64,000 bases of DNA from Flavihumibacter sp. ZG627 (GTDB lineage Bacteria; Bacteroidota; Bacteroidia; Chitinophagales; Chitinophagaceae), in assembly GCF_000814325.1 (NCBI RefSeq), contig NZ_JPHF01000012.1, positions 1 to 64,000 on the forward strand, written 5' to 3'. Both the position numbers and the translations under genes were made by a program. Below the pieces are notes generated by a model. It made no database searches, was not told where the DNA came from, and saw only the letters and a list, made by a program, of their open reading frames with translations. Positions 44,191 to 53,291 of the stretch are shown here, in pieces. Each line of letters begins with the position of its first letter. Position 1 is the first letter of the stretch.

Positions 44191-44216
44191 ACCTGTCTGA
44201 CATGTGTCAGACGGAT
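44191..44216. repeat. REP-like palindrome, copy 4, overlapping aspS stop
   Basis: GTCTGACA, TG and TGTCAGAC form an 8-pair palindrome extended by further partial matches. The aspS stop codon (44207-44209) and the last two to three codons lie inside it, so the repeat supplies the end of the gene. The core is shared with the copies at 25.1 and 36.6 kb. Confidence 0.7.
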
Positions 44217-46024
44217 AGTCCGAGTTCTTTAAGTTGTTTATCATCGATGGAAGAAGGTGCATCCAGCATCACGTCTCTGCCGCTGTTGTTTTTTGGGAAT
44301 GCGATAAAGTCGCGGATGCTTTCTGATCCACCGAGGATGGAACAGAGGCGGTCAAATCCAAAGGCGATACCGCCATGTGGTGGTGCTCCATATTCAAATG
44401 CGCCGAGGAGGAATCCGAATTTATGCTGGGCCTCTTCTTTGCTCATTCCGAGAGCATCAAACATTTTCTCCTGCAATTCACGCTGGTAGATCCTGATAGA
44501 GCCGCCGCCAATTTCATTGCCATTTAATACCATGTCATAGGCATTGGCTTTGATATTGGAATAAGGGTGACTGAGGTAATGATCGGCATCGGTGATGGTT
44601 GGATCATTATCTATCATCACCGGAATATGATCGGGCTTGGGAGAGGTGAAGGGATGGTGACGGGCCACCCAGCGGTTATCTTCTTCGGCATATTCAAACA
44701 GGGGAAAATCGAGTACCCATAATAGTTTGAATTCATCTTTCCGGCGCAATCCCAGTCTCTCACCCATTTCGAGGCGGAGTTCGCTGGTAGCTTTTCTCGT
44801 ACGTTCTTCCCTTCCTGCCAAAATCAGGACGAGGTCGCCGGGCTTGGCACCACATATATCAGCAAGCACTTTTAGTTTCTCTTCATCAAAGAATTTGTCG
44901 ACGCTGCTCTTGTAGGTTCCATCAGCATTGCACTTAATAAATACCAACCCGTTCATGCCTATCTGCGGGCGCTTAACCCAATCAGTTAGTTCATCGGTTT
45001 GCTTACGGGTATACTCACTGCAACCCGGAACGGCAATGGCGAGAACGGTTTCAGCATCATTGAAAACTTTAAATCCTGCACCTTCAAACATCGACATTGC
45101 TGCCAGGTTACCGGTCTGTCCTTCAAATACCGTTTTAAGGTTGGTAAGTTCCATCCCGAAACGGATATCGGGTTTATCGTTGCCATAATGAACCATGGCA
45201 TCATTCCAGGTCATGCGTTGAACAGGTTCGGGGTAGTCGATATCCTTAACGTCTTTGAATATGCGCTTTATTAGTCCCTCGAACATATTGAGAATATCTT
45301 CCTGTGCCACAAAGCTCATTTCGCAGTCGATCTGCGTGAATTCGGGCTGTCGGTCTGCGCGGAGATCTTCATCGCGGAAGCATTTCACCACCTGGTAATA
45401 GCGGTCGTATCCGCTTACCATCAGCAGTTGCTTAAATGTTTGCGGACTCTGCGGCAGTGCATAGAACTGGCCGGGGTTCATCCGGGAAGGAACAACGAAA
45501 TCGCGGGCGCCCTCGGGAGTGCTTTTTATAAGGAATGGGGTTTCGATATCCATGAAATGATGTTCATGGAGGTAGTTTCTGGCCGAGCGGTTTACTGCAT
45601 AGCGGAGTTCAAGGTTCTTTTTGACTGCATTCCTGCGAAGGTCGAGGAAGCGGTATTTCATCCGGATATCATCCCCGCCATCTGTTTCATCCTGGATGGT
45701 GAAAGGAGGGGTGATGGATTTGTTCAATATTGTGAAGGAGGACACTTCGATCTCGATTTCGCCGGTAGGGATATTAAGATTTTTATTGCTTCGTTCTATG
45801 ACGGTGCCGCTGACTTGTAAAACAAATTCCCGGCCAAGGGGGTTTTCATCAAGTTGCTGGGAGAGGGTGTCCCCAAACAATAATTGGGTGATGCCATAGC
45901 GGTCGCGGAGGTCTATAAAGGTGATGCTTCCGAATTTCCTGACTGTCTGAACCCAGCCCGCCAGGGTCACGGGCTGGCTGACATGAGATGCGTTCAATTC
46001 TCCACAAGTATGTGATCTATACAT
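44207..46024 (-). CDS. aspS: Aspartyl-tRNA synthetase
   Basis: The 605-residue class II synthetase charges tRNA-Asp. It has an N-terminal OB-fold anticodon domain ([22 protein letters not shown]), a catalytic core with motif 2 ([19 protein letters not shown]) and motif 3 (GIAFGFDRL), and the bacterial GAD insertion domain (about 290-425). The length is typical for the bacterial-type discriminating enzyme. The last codons lie within a REP-like palindrome. A TAnnTTTG-like element lies 35-42 bases upstream of the start. Confidence 0.97.
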   Translation of the reverse strand: MYRSHTCGELNASHVSQPVTLAGWVQTVRKFGSITFIDLRDRYGITQLLFGDTLSQQLDENPLGREFVLQVSGTVIERSNKNLNIPTGEIEIEVSSFTILNKSITPPFTIQDETDGGDDIRMKYRFLDLRRNAVKKNLELRYAVNRSARNYLHEHHFMDIETPFLIKSTPEGARDFVVPSRMNPGQFYALPQSPQTFKQLLMVSGYDRYYQVVKCFRDEDLRADRQPEFTQIDCEMSFVAQEDILNMFEGLIKRIFKDVKDIDYPEPVQRMTWNDAMVHYGNDKPDIRFGMELTNLKTVFEGQTGNLAAMSMFEGAGFKVFNDAETVLAIAVPGCSEYTRKQTDELTDWVKRPQIGMNGLVFIKCNADGTYKSSVDKFFDEEKLKVLADICGAKPGDLVLILAGREERTRKATSELRLEMGERLGLRRKDEFKLLWVLDFPLFEYAEEDNRWVARHHPFTSPKPDHIPVMIDNDPTITDADHYLSHPYSNIKANAYDMVLNGNEIGGGSIRIYQRELQEKMFDALGMSKEEAQHKFGFLLGAFEYGAPPHGGIAFGFDRLCSILGGSESIRDFIAFPKNNSGRDVMLDAPSSIDDKQLKELGLSV

Positions 46025-46329
46025 AAAGATTTATGTTTTCGGTCTTTTAGATGAGGGGCAAAGGTAATCCATAGCCTTATAGAAACCATAGCAGGCAGGG
46101 GAGGAGGTTGGTTTTCAATAGGAATTCGACGAATGGACAGTTAAAAATGTCAAAATGCTTTATCGGTTCAGATAGTATTGGTAAATTGTATTGGATTTCA
46201 GTTATACAAGTTTTGCACCCTCTCATCTCTACCTAATCCGAGTACCCTGTTTCCATGTAAAAACCAAGCATCCATAACTGTGTCTAACCAGCATTACAGT
46301 GTCGATTTTCTTAACCAAAAGAAGACTTT
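46025..46329. other. Intergenic region between aspS and mtfA-like gene
   Basis: No gene is seen in these 305 bases. The minus strand reads TACCTTTG at 46066-46059, which fits a -7 element for aspS, but no convincing -33 TTG accompanies it. The remainder is AT-rich with short polypyrimidine runs before the rightward peptidase gene. Confidence 0.4.
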
Positions 46330-47127
46330 ATGGAAATCGTTCTCATTTGTTTGCTGGTGTTCTGTACCATTTTTTTATTCGAGGTACTACATGTGCGCCT
46401 GCAAAAATTCCTGCTATATCGCAGAAGGAGAGGTTTTGAGCAACACGAACCATTTTTCCGGAAACTGATATCAGCCAACATCCGCTATTTCAATAAGGTG
46501 GATGAGGAAACCCGTCATAAGTGGTTATTCCGCACTTATCTCTTTTATCGTTCTAAAAAATTCCATTACGTTGGTGTGCAGAAATCGGAGGATATGCCGA
46601 TCCTGATCAGTGCCACTGCTGCGCAACTCACCCTGGGTCTCGAGAATTTTTCCCTCAATTATTTTCATGATATCTATGTGCTGCAGCATGACTATCACTA
46701 TGGGTATTATTCCCTTCCTTTCATGGGGCATGTGGATAGTTCAGGGATCTATTTATCGTGGGATAATTTCCTGACCGGAATAAGGAGTGCGCACGACAGC
46801 AGCAATGTTGGACTCCATGAGATGGCGCATGCGTTGGCCTATGTCAATTTTATTACCAAGACCGATGAGGACAAACACTTCAAAAAAGAATTCCACCAGT
46901 TCTCCAAAGTAGCGAGGCCGGTGTACCAGGAAATGCAAAGAGGCAGACGAACTATTTTAGGAGAATATGCTGCCACTAATTATCATGAGTTCTGGGCGGT
47001 GAGTGTGGAAGTGTTTTTTGAGAATCCCATTCGGTTCCGGCATGAGTTACCCGAGTTGTATGAGGCTATGACGAGGCTGCTAAGACAGGATCCTTATGCG
47101 GTATTATTGGCCCGGCTGGCGGCCTAA
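46330..47127 (+). CDS. MtfA-like zinc metallopeptidase (M90)
   Basis: The 265-residue protein has one N-terminal hydrophobic segment (residues 2-20) and an M90/MtfA-type domain. The zinc motif HEMAHALAY (HExxH, about residue 163) and the downstream NYHEFWAVSVEVFFENP segment, which supplies the third ligand region, are clear. MtfA in E. coli is an aminopeptidase that influences glucose uptake through Mlc. Here the N-terminal helix suggests membrane attachment, and the partner is unknown. Its stop overlaps the convergent Fnr-type regulator by 4 bases. Confidence 0.85.
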   Translation: MEIVLICLLVFCTIFLFEVLHVRLQKFLLYRRRRGFEQHEPFFRKLISANIRYFNKVDEETRHKWLFRTYLFYRSKKFHYVGVQKSEDMPILISATAAQLTLGLENFSLNYFHDIYVLQHDYHYGYYSLPFMGHVDSSGIYLSWDNFLTGIRSAHDSSNVGLHEMAHALAYVNFITKTDEDKHFKKEFHQFSKVARPVYQEMQRGRRTILGEYAATNYHEFWAVSVEVFFENPIRFRHELPELYEAMTRLLRQDPYAVLLARLAA

Positions 47128-47819
47128 GGCATCTGGCTGTCAACCAGCTCACGCAAGGTTTCGGGTTTAAGGATCCTGATCATTTTACCGTCTGTGTCAA
47201 TGAGTTTGGCAGCAATAAATTCCTGGAAAATGCGGAATACCGTTTCGTAGGTTGTTCCTGCAAAGGAGGCGATATCCTGACGCGATAAGTTGATGTTTAT
47301 TAGTCCACCCCCATTGGTCCCGAATTTTCCTTCCAGGAAAAGCAGGATGTAAGCCAGTCGACCTTTAACAGGCATATGCACAAGGTTGCGCATTTTTCTT
47401 TCCGACTCCTGCAATTCACGCGCATAGAACATCATGAGATCATAGGTGAAAGCATGATTCACTTTGAGGGTGGTGAGAAAAAAATCGAGTGGAAAAAAGC
47501 AGGCGGTGCTTTCTTCAAGGGCGGTGGCAGAAACGGGAAATATGTTTTCATTTCCAAGTCCGCGGTGACCAATAATATCACCGTCTTTAGCGAAGCGAAG
47601 AATAAGTTCTTTTTCTGTTCCCCATTGTTTATGCACTTTAGCGAGTCCTCTGTCTAGAAAGTAAATACCGGTTACCGGGTCACCTTCGCGGAAGATGAGC
47701 TCTCCTTTTTTTATGGTGTAGGTAATTTTATTTAAGGCGATGGCTGCTTGCCATTCCGGAAGGCATCCGCGGCAGAAAAAACAACTATTCAGATCACATC
47801 CTTTCTTGCTTATTTTCAT
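47124..47819 (-). CDS. Crp/Fnr regulator with four N-terminal cysteines
   Basis: The 231-residue protein combines an N-terminal CDLNSCFFCRGC motif (C-x4-C-x2-C-x2-C), a cyclic-nucleotide-binding fold (GELIFREGDPVTGIYFLDRG) and a Crp-type HTH (LSRQDIASFAGTTYETVFRIF). The cysteines suggest an Fnr-like oxygen- or NO-sensing iron-sulfur cluster, though the spacing differs from E. coli FNR. The start is taken as ATG 47819, overlapping the cobA 3' end by 26 bases; an ATG at 47846 is also open. It is divergent from nirB, so control of the nitrate and nitrite genes is likely. Confidence 0.85.
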   Translation of the reverse strand: MKISKKGCDLNSCFFCRGCLPEWQAAIALNKITYTIKKGELIFREGDPVTGIYFLDRGLAKVHKQWGTEKELILRFAKDGDIIGHRGLGNENIFPVSATALEESTACFFPLDFFLTTLKVNHAFTYDLMMFYARELQESERKMRNLVHMPVKGRLAYILLFLEGKFGTNGGGLININLSRQDIASFAGTTYETVFRIFQEFIAAKLIDTDGKMIRILKPETLRELVDSQMP

Positions 47820-48582
47820 CCATATAAAAATAGGGATTTTCAGCAAGCTTCGCCACCACTGTGGAGGGCTGCAGGTTTACAACTTCACCCACCAGAATGA
47901 TAGCAGGGTTCTGCATGTTGGCATGGGCGGCTTTAAAAGCGATATCACGCACGGTTCCAGTTACTATTTTTTCTTTATTGGTTGTGCCCTCCTGTATGAT
48001 GGCCACCGGTGTTGAAGCTTTTCCGTTAGCAGCGAAAATATCCATGATGGCTTCCAGTTTACTCATGGCCATCAGGATCACTACCGTGGCGGTGGATCTG
48101 GCTGCCATTTGGATATCGGTAGATATTTCTCCGGAGCGGGTGGTGCCGGTGGTAACCCAGAAGCTTTCACTGATGCCGCGGCAGGTGAGTGGGATCATTT
48201 TGGAGGCGGGCACGGCCAGGGCACTGGAGATGCCGGGGATCACTTCAACAGGGATGCCGGCCTGTCGGGCAGCTTCAATTTCTTCCTGGGCGCGGCCGAA
48301 TACGAAGGGGTCGCCGCCTTTTAGTCTCACGAGGGTCCCATGTTCACGTGCCTGTTCTATCATGAGCTGGTTGATCTCCTGCTGGGATAGGGCATGGCAG
48401 CCATATCTTTTTCCCACAAATATTTTAATACTATCTGTGCGGCAATGGTTAAGCAGATCAGTATTGGCCAGTGCATCATATAATATCACACGGGCATTTG
48501 CCAGGGCTTTAACTGCCTTAAGGGTGATCAGTTCGGGGTCACCGGGCCCCGCACCTACCAATTGTATTCTGGGTAATATCAT
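47794..48582 (-). CDS. cobA: Uroporphyrinogen-III C-methyltransferase
   Basis: This 262-residue SUMT catalyses the two S-adenosylmethionine-dependent methylations of uroporphyrinogen III to precorrin-2, the first step to sirohaem. The motifs VGAGPGDPELITLKA (residues 10-24), VRLKGGDPFVFGR and the C-terminal PAIILVGEVV are all present. No CysG-type dehydrogenase/ferrochelatase domain is attached, so precorrin-2 conversion must be encoded elsewhere. Its place opposite nirB fits supply of sirohaem for nitrite reductase. Confidence 0.94.
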   Translation of the reverse strand: MILPRIQLVGAGPGDPELITLKAVKALANARVILYDALANTDLLNHCRTDSIKIFVGKRYGCHALSQQEINQLMIEQAREHGTLVRLKGGDPFVFGRAQEEIEAARQAGIPVEVIPGISSALAVPASKMIPLTCRGISESFWVTTGTTRSGEISTDIQMAARSTATVVILMAMSKLEAIMDIFAANGKASTPVAIIQEGTTNKEKIVTGTVRDIAFKAAHANMQNPAIILVGEVVNLQPSTVVAKLAENPYFYMDENKQERM

Positions 48583-48781
48583 ATATAGTAAAATAAATAA
48601 TGTTAGTAAAACTCATATTAATATTATTGAAATTAATAAAAAATCCGTTAAATTTATGATACAAGCAACATTTGAAACGATAATTACGATTGAGGCCTAT
48701 ATAAAACATTACATGTAATAATATGTAATACGATTGTTTGCCATCCTGAAACGAGATTAACTAATCAAAAAGAATCATCGT
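48583..48781. promoter_or_regulatory. Divergent control region cobA-fnr / nirB
   Basis: This 199-base AT-rich region separates leftward cobA-fnr from rightward nirB. It contains the perfect 12-base palindrome ATTACATGTAAT at 48708-48719, with TTACATGTAA as core, about 63 bases before nirB, followed by a partial repeat ATATGTAATA. This is a good candidate operator for the Fnr-type protein or another nitrogen regulator. No clear TAnnTTTG box is seen. Confidence 0.5.
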
Positions 48782-51283
48782 ATGAGGATCGTAATTATTG
48801 GCAATGGGATGGTAGGATATAAATGCTGTGAGAAGATGGTGGCGCGGATGGCGCCGGGCAGCATGGAGATAACAGTATTCGGGGAAGAGAGCCGGCCGGC
48901 CTATGACCGCGTTCACCTGAGTGCATATTTTGCGGGTAAAACAGCAGAGGACCTCACGCTGGCAACAGCAGACTGGTATGCTGAAAATGGTATCACCTTA
49001 TATTTATCGGACCCGGTAACACGGATTGACCGCGAGGTCAGGATGGTTTACTCACACCAGGGGCTGGCCGTTCCATACGACTACCTGGTACTGGCAACCG
49101 GATCTTCCGCTTTTGTACCAGCCATCCCCGGCGTTGAGAAAGAGGGTGTCTTTATTTACCGCACTATTGAAGATCTGGAGTTGATGACCCGCTGGGCACC
49201 AAAGGCTAAAACCGCGGCCGTGATCGGTGGCGGGTTACTGGGACTGGAGGCTGCCAAGGCCCTGATTGATCTCGGAATTAAATCTACACATGTAATTGAA
49301 TTTGCCCCCCGCCTGATGCCCCGCCAGATCGATGAGGCGGGCGCAGGCATCCTGAAGGCAAAGCTGGAGTTGCTTGGACTATCCATTCATACCAATAAGA
49401 ATACCACTGCCATTGAAGGTGGGGAGCATATTGAAGCCATGAGTTTCAGTGATGGCGATCGCCTTAAAACAGATATGCTGGTGATATCAGCGGGTATCAA
49501 ACCCCGTGATGAACTTGCACGGGCTTCCGGATTGGCAACAGGCAGCAGGGGTGGGATCATTGTGAACGAGCATATGCTCACATCAGATCAGAACATTTTT
49601 GCCATTGGCGAATGTGCCCTTTATAATGGAATGATCTATGGCCTGGTAGCGCCGGGTTATGAAATGGCTGAAGTTGTGGTGAACCGGCTTACTGGTGGTG
49701 ATAAAAGTTTTACCGGTTTTGATATGAGTACCAAACTCAAACTGATCGGAACAGATGTGGCAAGTTTCGGAGATCCTTTTATATCGGGAGAAGAGGTGAA
49801 GACCATTGTTATGGAGGATGGATATAAGGGTGTGTATAAGCGAATCAATATTTCCAGGGACGGTAAAGAATTGCTTGGCGGTATTTTGGTGGGAGATGCT
49901 GCTGCTTATAATATGTTACTGCAAACCTGCAAGAATAAACTGGTGCTTCCACCCAATGTGGAGGACCTGATATTAGGTGCCAGAGGTGGTGAAGGAGATG
50001 CTGGAGCAGGCGTTGCTGCCTTACCTGATGAAGCACTGATCTGCAGTTGTGAATCGATCAGTAAGGGAGCGATATGCAGTTCGGTTACTGATGGGGGGTG
50101 TGAAACAGTTGAGGCCATTAAGAAATGTACCAAGGCTGGAACAGGTTGTGGTGGATGTATACCCATGATTAAAGACCTGGTAAATCATAGTCTGAAAGCA
50201 CAGGGTAAATATATACGCAATGTTCTTTGTGAGCATTTCCAATATAGCCGGCAGGAACTATTTGACCTGATCAGAATACATGATATCCGTAGTATGGATG
50301 CTGCGTTGGATAAATTGGGAAGCGGCCATGGATGCGAAACCTGTAAACCGGCGGTGGCGTCTATCCTGGCGAGTTTGTGGGGAGAAATGATCCTCAAAAA
50401 AGGTAATGCAACGGCGCAAGACAGCAATGACCGTTTTCTTGCCAATATACAAAAAGGAGGAACCTACTCTGTGGTTCCCAGGATCCCCGGTGGAGAGATA
50501 AGTCCGGATAAATTGATAGTAATTGGCCAGGTAGCAAAAAAATACAATCTATATACCAAGATCACGGGTGGGCAAAGAATAGATCTTTTTGGCGCGCATC
50601 TTTCTGATCTTCCTTCCATTTGGGAAGAGTTGATAGAAGCCGGCTTTGAGAGTGGACATGCTTATGGCAAGGCGCTTCGAACGGTGAAGAGTTGCGTGGG
50701 AAGTACCTGGTGCAGGTTTGGGTTACACGACTCCGTTAGTTATGCCATCAGGGTGGAAGAGAGGTACCGCGGATTACGTGCACCGCATAAGATCAAGTCG
50801 GCCGTGAGCGGATGTATCCGCGAATGTGCAGAAGCGCAGTCCAAAGATTTTGGCATCATTGCAACAGAGAAAGGCTGGAATCTTTATGTATGCGGCAATG
50901 GAGGATCAAAGCCACAGCATGCACTTCTGCTGGCAAATGATTTAGATAGTGAAACCTGTATAAAATATATAGACCGCTTCCTGATGTTTTATATCAGGAC
51001 GGCAGATCCACTTGCGCGTACTGCCACCTGGCTGAATAAAATGGAAGGAGGGATAGATTATCTGAGGAATGTGATCATTAATGATAGTCTGGGTATGTGC
51101 GAACAATGGGAAGCCGAAATGCAATTATTGGTGGATAGCTATGAATGTGAATGGAAGGCTGCGGTTGAGAATCCTGAGATCAGGAAGCGCTTCTCACATT
51201 TTGTAAATGCTCCAGAAGAAAAAGATCCTACTGTACAATTTGAAGCCTTACGCAGCCAGAAGCGTGCGGCTGAATGGAAATAA
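48782..51283 (+). CDS. nirB: Assimilatory nitrite reductase [NAD(P)H] large subunit
   Basis: The 833-residue enzyme reduces nitrite to ammonium in the cytoplasm. The order is FAD/NAD(P)H oxidoreductase (residues 1-300; IIGNGMVGYKC and IGGGLLGLEAAKAL), a linker, a BFD-like [2Fe-2S] domain (CSCESISKGAI, GTGCGGC at about 418-470), a ferredoxin-like NIR/SIR half-domain, and the sirohaem-[4Fe-4S] domain with CVGSTWC and CIREC (C-x5-C and C-x3-C). All redox ligands are in place. It heads a rightward cluster with nirD, an outer-membrane channel, a nitrate transporter and nitrate reductase. Confidence 0.96.
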   Translation: MRIVIIGNGMVGYKCCEKMVARMAPGSMEITVFGEESRPAYDRVHLSAYFAGKTAEDLTLATADWYAENGITLYLSDPVTRIDREVRMVYSHQGLAVPYDYLVLATGSSAFVPAIPGVEKEGVFIYRTIEDLELMTRWAPKAKTAAVIGGGLLGLEAAKALIDLGIKSTHVIEFAPRLMPRQIDEAGAGILKAKLELLGLSIHTNKNTTAIEGGEHIEAMSFSDGDRLKTDMLVISAGIKPRDELARASGLATGSRGGIIVNEHMLTSDQNIFAIGECALYNGMIYGLVAPGYEMAEVVVNRLTGGDKSFTGFDMSTKLKLIGTDVASFGDPFISGEEVKTIVMEDGYKGVYKRINISRDGKELLGGILVGDAAAYNMLLQTCKNKLVLPPNVEDLILGARGGEGDAGAGVAALPDEALICSCESISKGAICSSVTDGGCETVEAIKKCTKAGTGCGGCIPMIKDLVNHSLKAQGKYIRNVLCEHFQYSRQELFDLIRIHDIRSMDAALDKLGSGHGCETCKPAVASILASLWGEMILKKGNATAQDSNDRFLANIQKGGTYSVVPRIPGGEISPDKLIVIGQVAKKYNLYTKITGGQRIDLFGAHLSDLPSIWEELIEAGFESGHAYGKALRTVKSCVGSTWCRFGLHDSVSYAIRVEERYRGLRAPHKIKSAVSGCIRECAEAQSKDFGIIATEKGWNLYVCGNGGSKPQHALLLANDLDSETCIKYIDRFLMFYIRTADPLARTATWLNKMEGGIDYLRNVIINDSLGMCEQWEAEMQLLVDSYECEWKAAVENPEIRKRFSHFVNAPEEKDPTVQFEALRSQKRAAEWK

Positions 51284-51322
51284 TTTTTCCCTTTCTACAT
51301 CCACGATTGTTTGTCCGCCTCA

Positions 51323-51342
51323 GATGGGGCGATAGCCCCATC
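51323..51342 (+). other. Intercistronic hairpin between nirB and nirD
   Basis: GATGGGGC, loop GATA and GCCCCATC form a perfect 8-pair stem followed by ATTTATTAACC, which is only weakly T-rich. It may attenuate transcription past nirB or protect the 3' end of a processed nirB message. Confidence 0.55.
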
Positions 51343-51368
51343 ATTTATTAACCTTAAATACAATCACT

Positions 51369-51710
51369 ATGTACCAGGAGAATTCAAGCAGCTGGACCTT
51401 TGCCTGTTATACCCATGATGTTCCCGAGAACGGAGGGGTATGTGTAAAGGTGAATGAGCAACAGATCGCCTTATTTCATTTTACCAGGATAGACGCCTGG
51501 TATGCCACGCAGAATCAATGTCCCCACCGCCGACAGATGGCCTTAAGCAGAGGTATGATCGGAACACAGGGTGAGATCCCGAAAGTTGCCTGTCCCTTTC
51601 ATAAAAAAACATTCTCACTGGAAACAGGTGAATGCTTAAATGGCGATGAATGCTCCATTGAAACCTATGGGGTAAAAGTGGAAGGAGATAAAGTCTTCAT
51701 TGGAATTTAA
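51369..51710 (+). CDS. nirD: Nitrite reductase small subunit, Rieske type
   Basis: The 113-residue NirD has a Rieske fold. Both cluster-ligand motifs are complete: CPHRRQ (C-x-H) and CPFHKKTF (C-x2-H). The E. coli NirD protein has lost these ligands, whereas here a real [2Fe-2S] centre is expected. It is the partner of NirB and lies 85 bases downstream, with a hairpin in between. The length is typical for the subunit. Confidence 0.92.
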   Translation: MYQENSSSWTFACYTHDVPENGGVCVKVNEQQIALFHFTRIDAWYATQNQCPHRRQMALSRGMIGTQGEIPKVACPFHKKTFSLETGECLNGDECSIETYGVKVEGDKVFIGI

Positions 51711-51727
51711 TCACTAAAAAATTATCA

Positions 51728-53251
51728 ATGACTACATATAACAACCGACTAATATTATTTATGGCATTGTTGCTGACGGGCCTTCAACTCGAAGCGCAGT
51801 TATCCCTTACAGCACAGATCAGGCCTCGTTTTGAAGTGCGCAATGGTTTTGGAACACTGCCCCTGAAAGGAAGTACACCTGCCGCATTCATGTCGCAGAG
51901 AAGCAGACTTGCCATCAATTATTCCAGTCCGAAAGTAGTGTTGCGTTATGCGCTGCAGGATGTGAGGTTATGGGGACAGGATGCGGGTACCATAAGTAAT
52001 GCAGACGGCAACCGGCTAGGTACGCATGAAGCATGGGCGGAGTTGATACTGGCAAATGCAAAAGACAGTTCGGGAAGTTCAGCGGTGGATATGTTCAGTA
52101 TCCGCGTGGGCAGGCAGGAACTGGTTTATGATGACCAGCGCTTACTGGGAAACCTCGATTGGTTGCAGCAGGGTCGCCGGCATGATGCACTTGTATTCAA
52201 GCTGATGGATGGAGGATGGCAGGCCGATCTGGGGCTTGCATTCAACCAGCACACAGATGCTTTTGCCTATAACGGCACGGCCTATACGCCGGCCAATGTG
52301 AGTGCCTATATAAAAGACAGCAGGGGAAATATTGCTGCCACTCCGGCAGGTATGATACCGCTGACCAACAGTGCGGGACAAAGTGCAAAGAATGGAAATC
52401 CAGCCCTCATCAATATGCCTTCTACTAATGGATTGAACCAGGCGTATAAGAGTATGCAATTTATTTATGGCGCAAAGAAGATCCGTGAAGCAAAAATTTC
52501 GGCTTTGGTGTTTGCAGATCATTTTGGCCGATATACCAATGATTCCGTCCGCAATATTTCAGGAACAGATACAGGATACATCTATGGAAGAAAGTTCAAT
52601 GCCGGCGGTGTGCATTCGCGCATAACCACGGGCCTGCAGGTTAACTATCCCATTGGTTCAAAAAAAGGATTGCAACTGATTGCAGGGGCATGGTACCAGG
52701 GCGGTAAAGACAGGGATGGTTTGAGTTTATCGGCATTTATGACCACTGCATCATTGAACTACAGCAGGAAGCAGTTTAGCTATACAGCAGGATGGGATAT
52801 GCTTTCAGGGAATGATGCGCTTGACAACGATGGTAAATCACATCGCTTTGATCCGCTGTATGGAACACCGCATAAGTTCTGGGGACAGATGGATTATTTC
52901 TATGCCGGTACGGGTTCAGCTGCCGGAGGACTGAACAATATTTATCTCAAATCAAAGTATGCGGGTGCAGGAAAGCGATTCAGCGTCAGCCTCGATTATC
53001 ATTGGTTTGCACTTTTAGGAAGACAACTTGATAAGCAGGGTGCCTCGCTACGCAAATACCTAGGCTCGGAGATAGACCTTGTGACAACCTATTCCATTAA
53101 CAAATATGCAACTGTTGAATGGGGAATGGCCCTGATGGCTGCTGGTAAAAGCATGGCTTATACCAAAGGGATAGATCCCGCCAATGCCAGGAATACTGCA
53201 AGCTGGAGTTATCTGACGCTCCATATTAAACCCGAACATATTTTCAAATGA
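51728..53251 (+). CDS. Alginate-export-type outer-membrane channel
   Basis: The 507-residue protein has a signal peptide (cleavage after LEAQ, about residue 24) and a beta-barrel of the alginate_exp type (LTAQIRPRFEVRNG start, RLAINYSSPKVVLRYALQDVRLWGQD, VGRQELVYDDQRLLGNLDWLQQGRRHD). Family members export alginate in pseudomonads, but in this position, 17 bases behind nirD and 40 before the nitrate transporter gene, it more probably acts as an outer-membrane pore for nitrate or nitrite. That role is inferred from context. Confidence 0.85.
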   Translation: MTTYNNRLILFMALLLTGLQLEAQLSLTAQIRPRFEVRNGFGTLPLKGSTPAAFMSQRSRLAINYSSPKVVLRYALQDVRLWGQDAGTISNADGNRLGTHEAWAELILANAKDSSGSSAVDMFSIRVGRQELVYDDQRLLGNLDWLQQGRRHDALVFKLMDGGWQADLGLAFNQHTDAFAYNGTAYTPANVSAYIKDSRGNIAATPAGMIPLTNSAGQSAKNGNPALINMPSTNGLNQAYKSMQFIYGAKKIREAKISALVFADHFGRYTNDSVRNISGTDTGYIYGRKFNAGGVHSRITTGLQVNYPIGSKKGLQLIAGAWYQGGKDRDGLSLSAFMTTASLNYSRKQFSYTAGWDMLSGNDALDNDGKSHRFDPLYGTPHKFWGQMDYFYAGTGSAAGGLNNIYLKSKYAGAGKRFSVSLDYHWFALLGRQLDKQGASLRKYLGSEIDLVTTYSINKYATVEWGMALMAAGKSMAYTKGIDPANARNTASWSYLTLHIKPEHIFK

Positions 53252-53291
53252 ATTGCTGCCCTAAGTAAACATTAACCAAAACAACTACAAC

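Noticed and set aside
47861-48718. Plus-strand open frame of 285 codons
   Set aside because: It is antisense to cobA, whose motifs are unmistakable on the minus strand.
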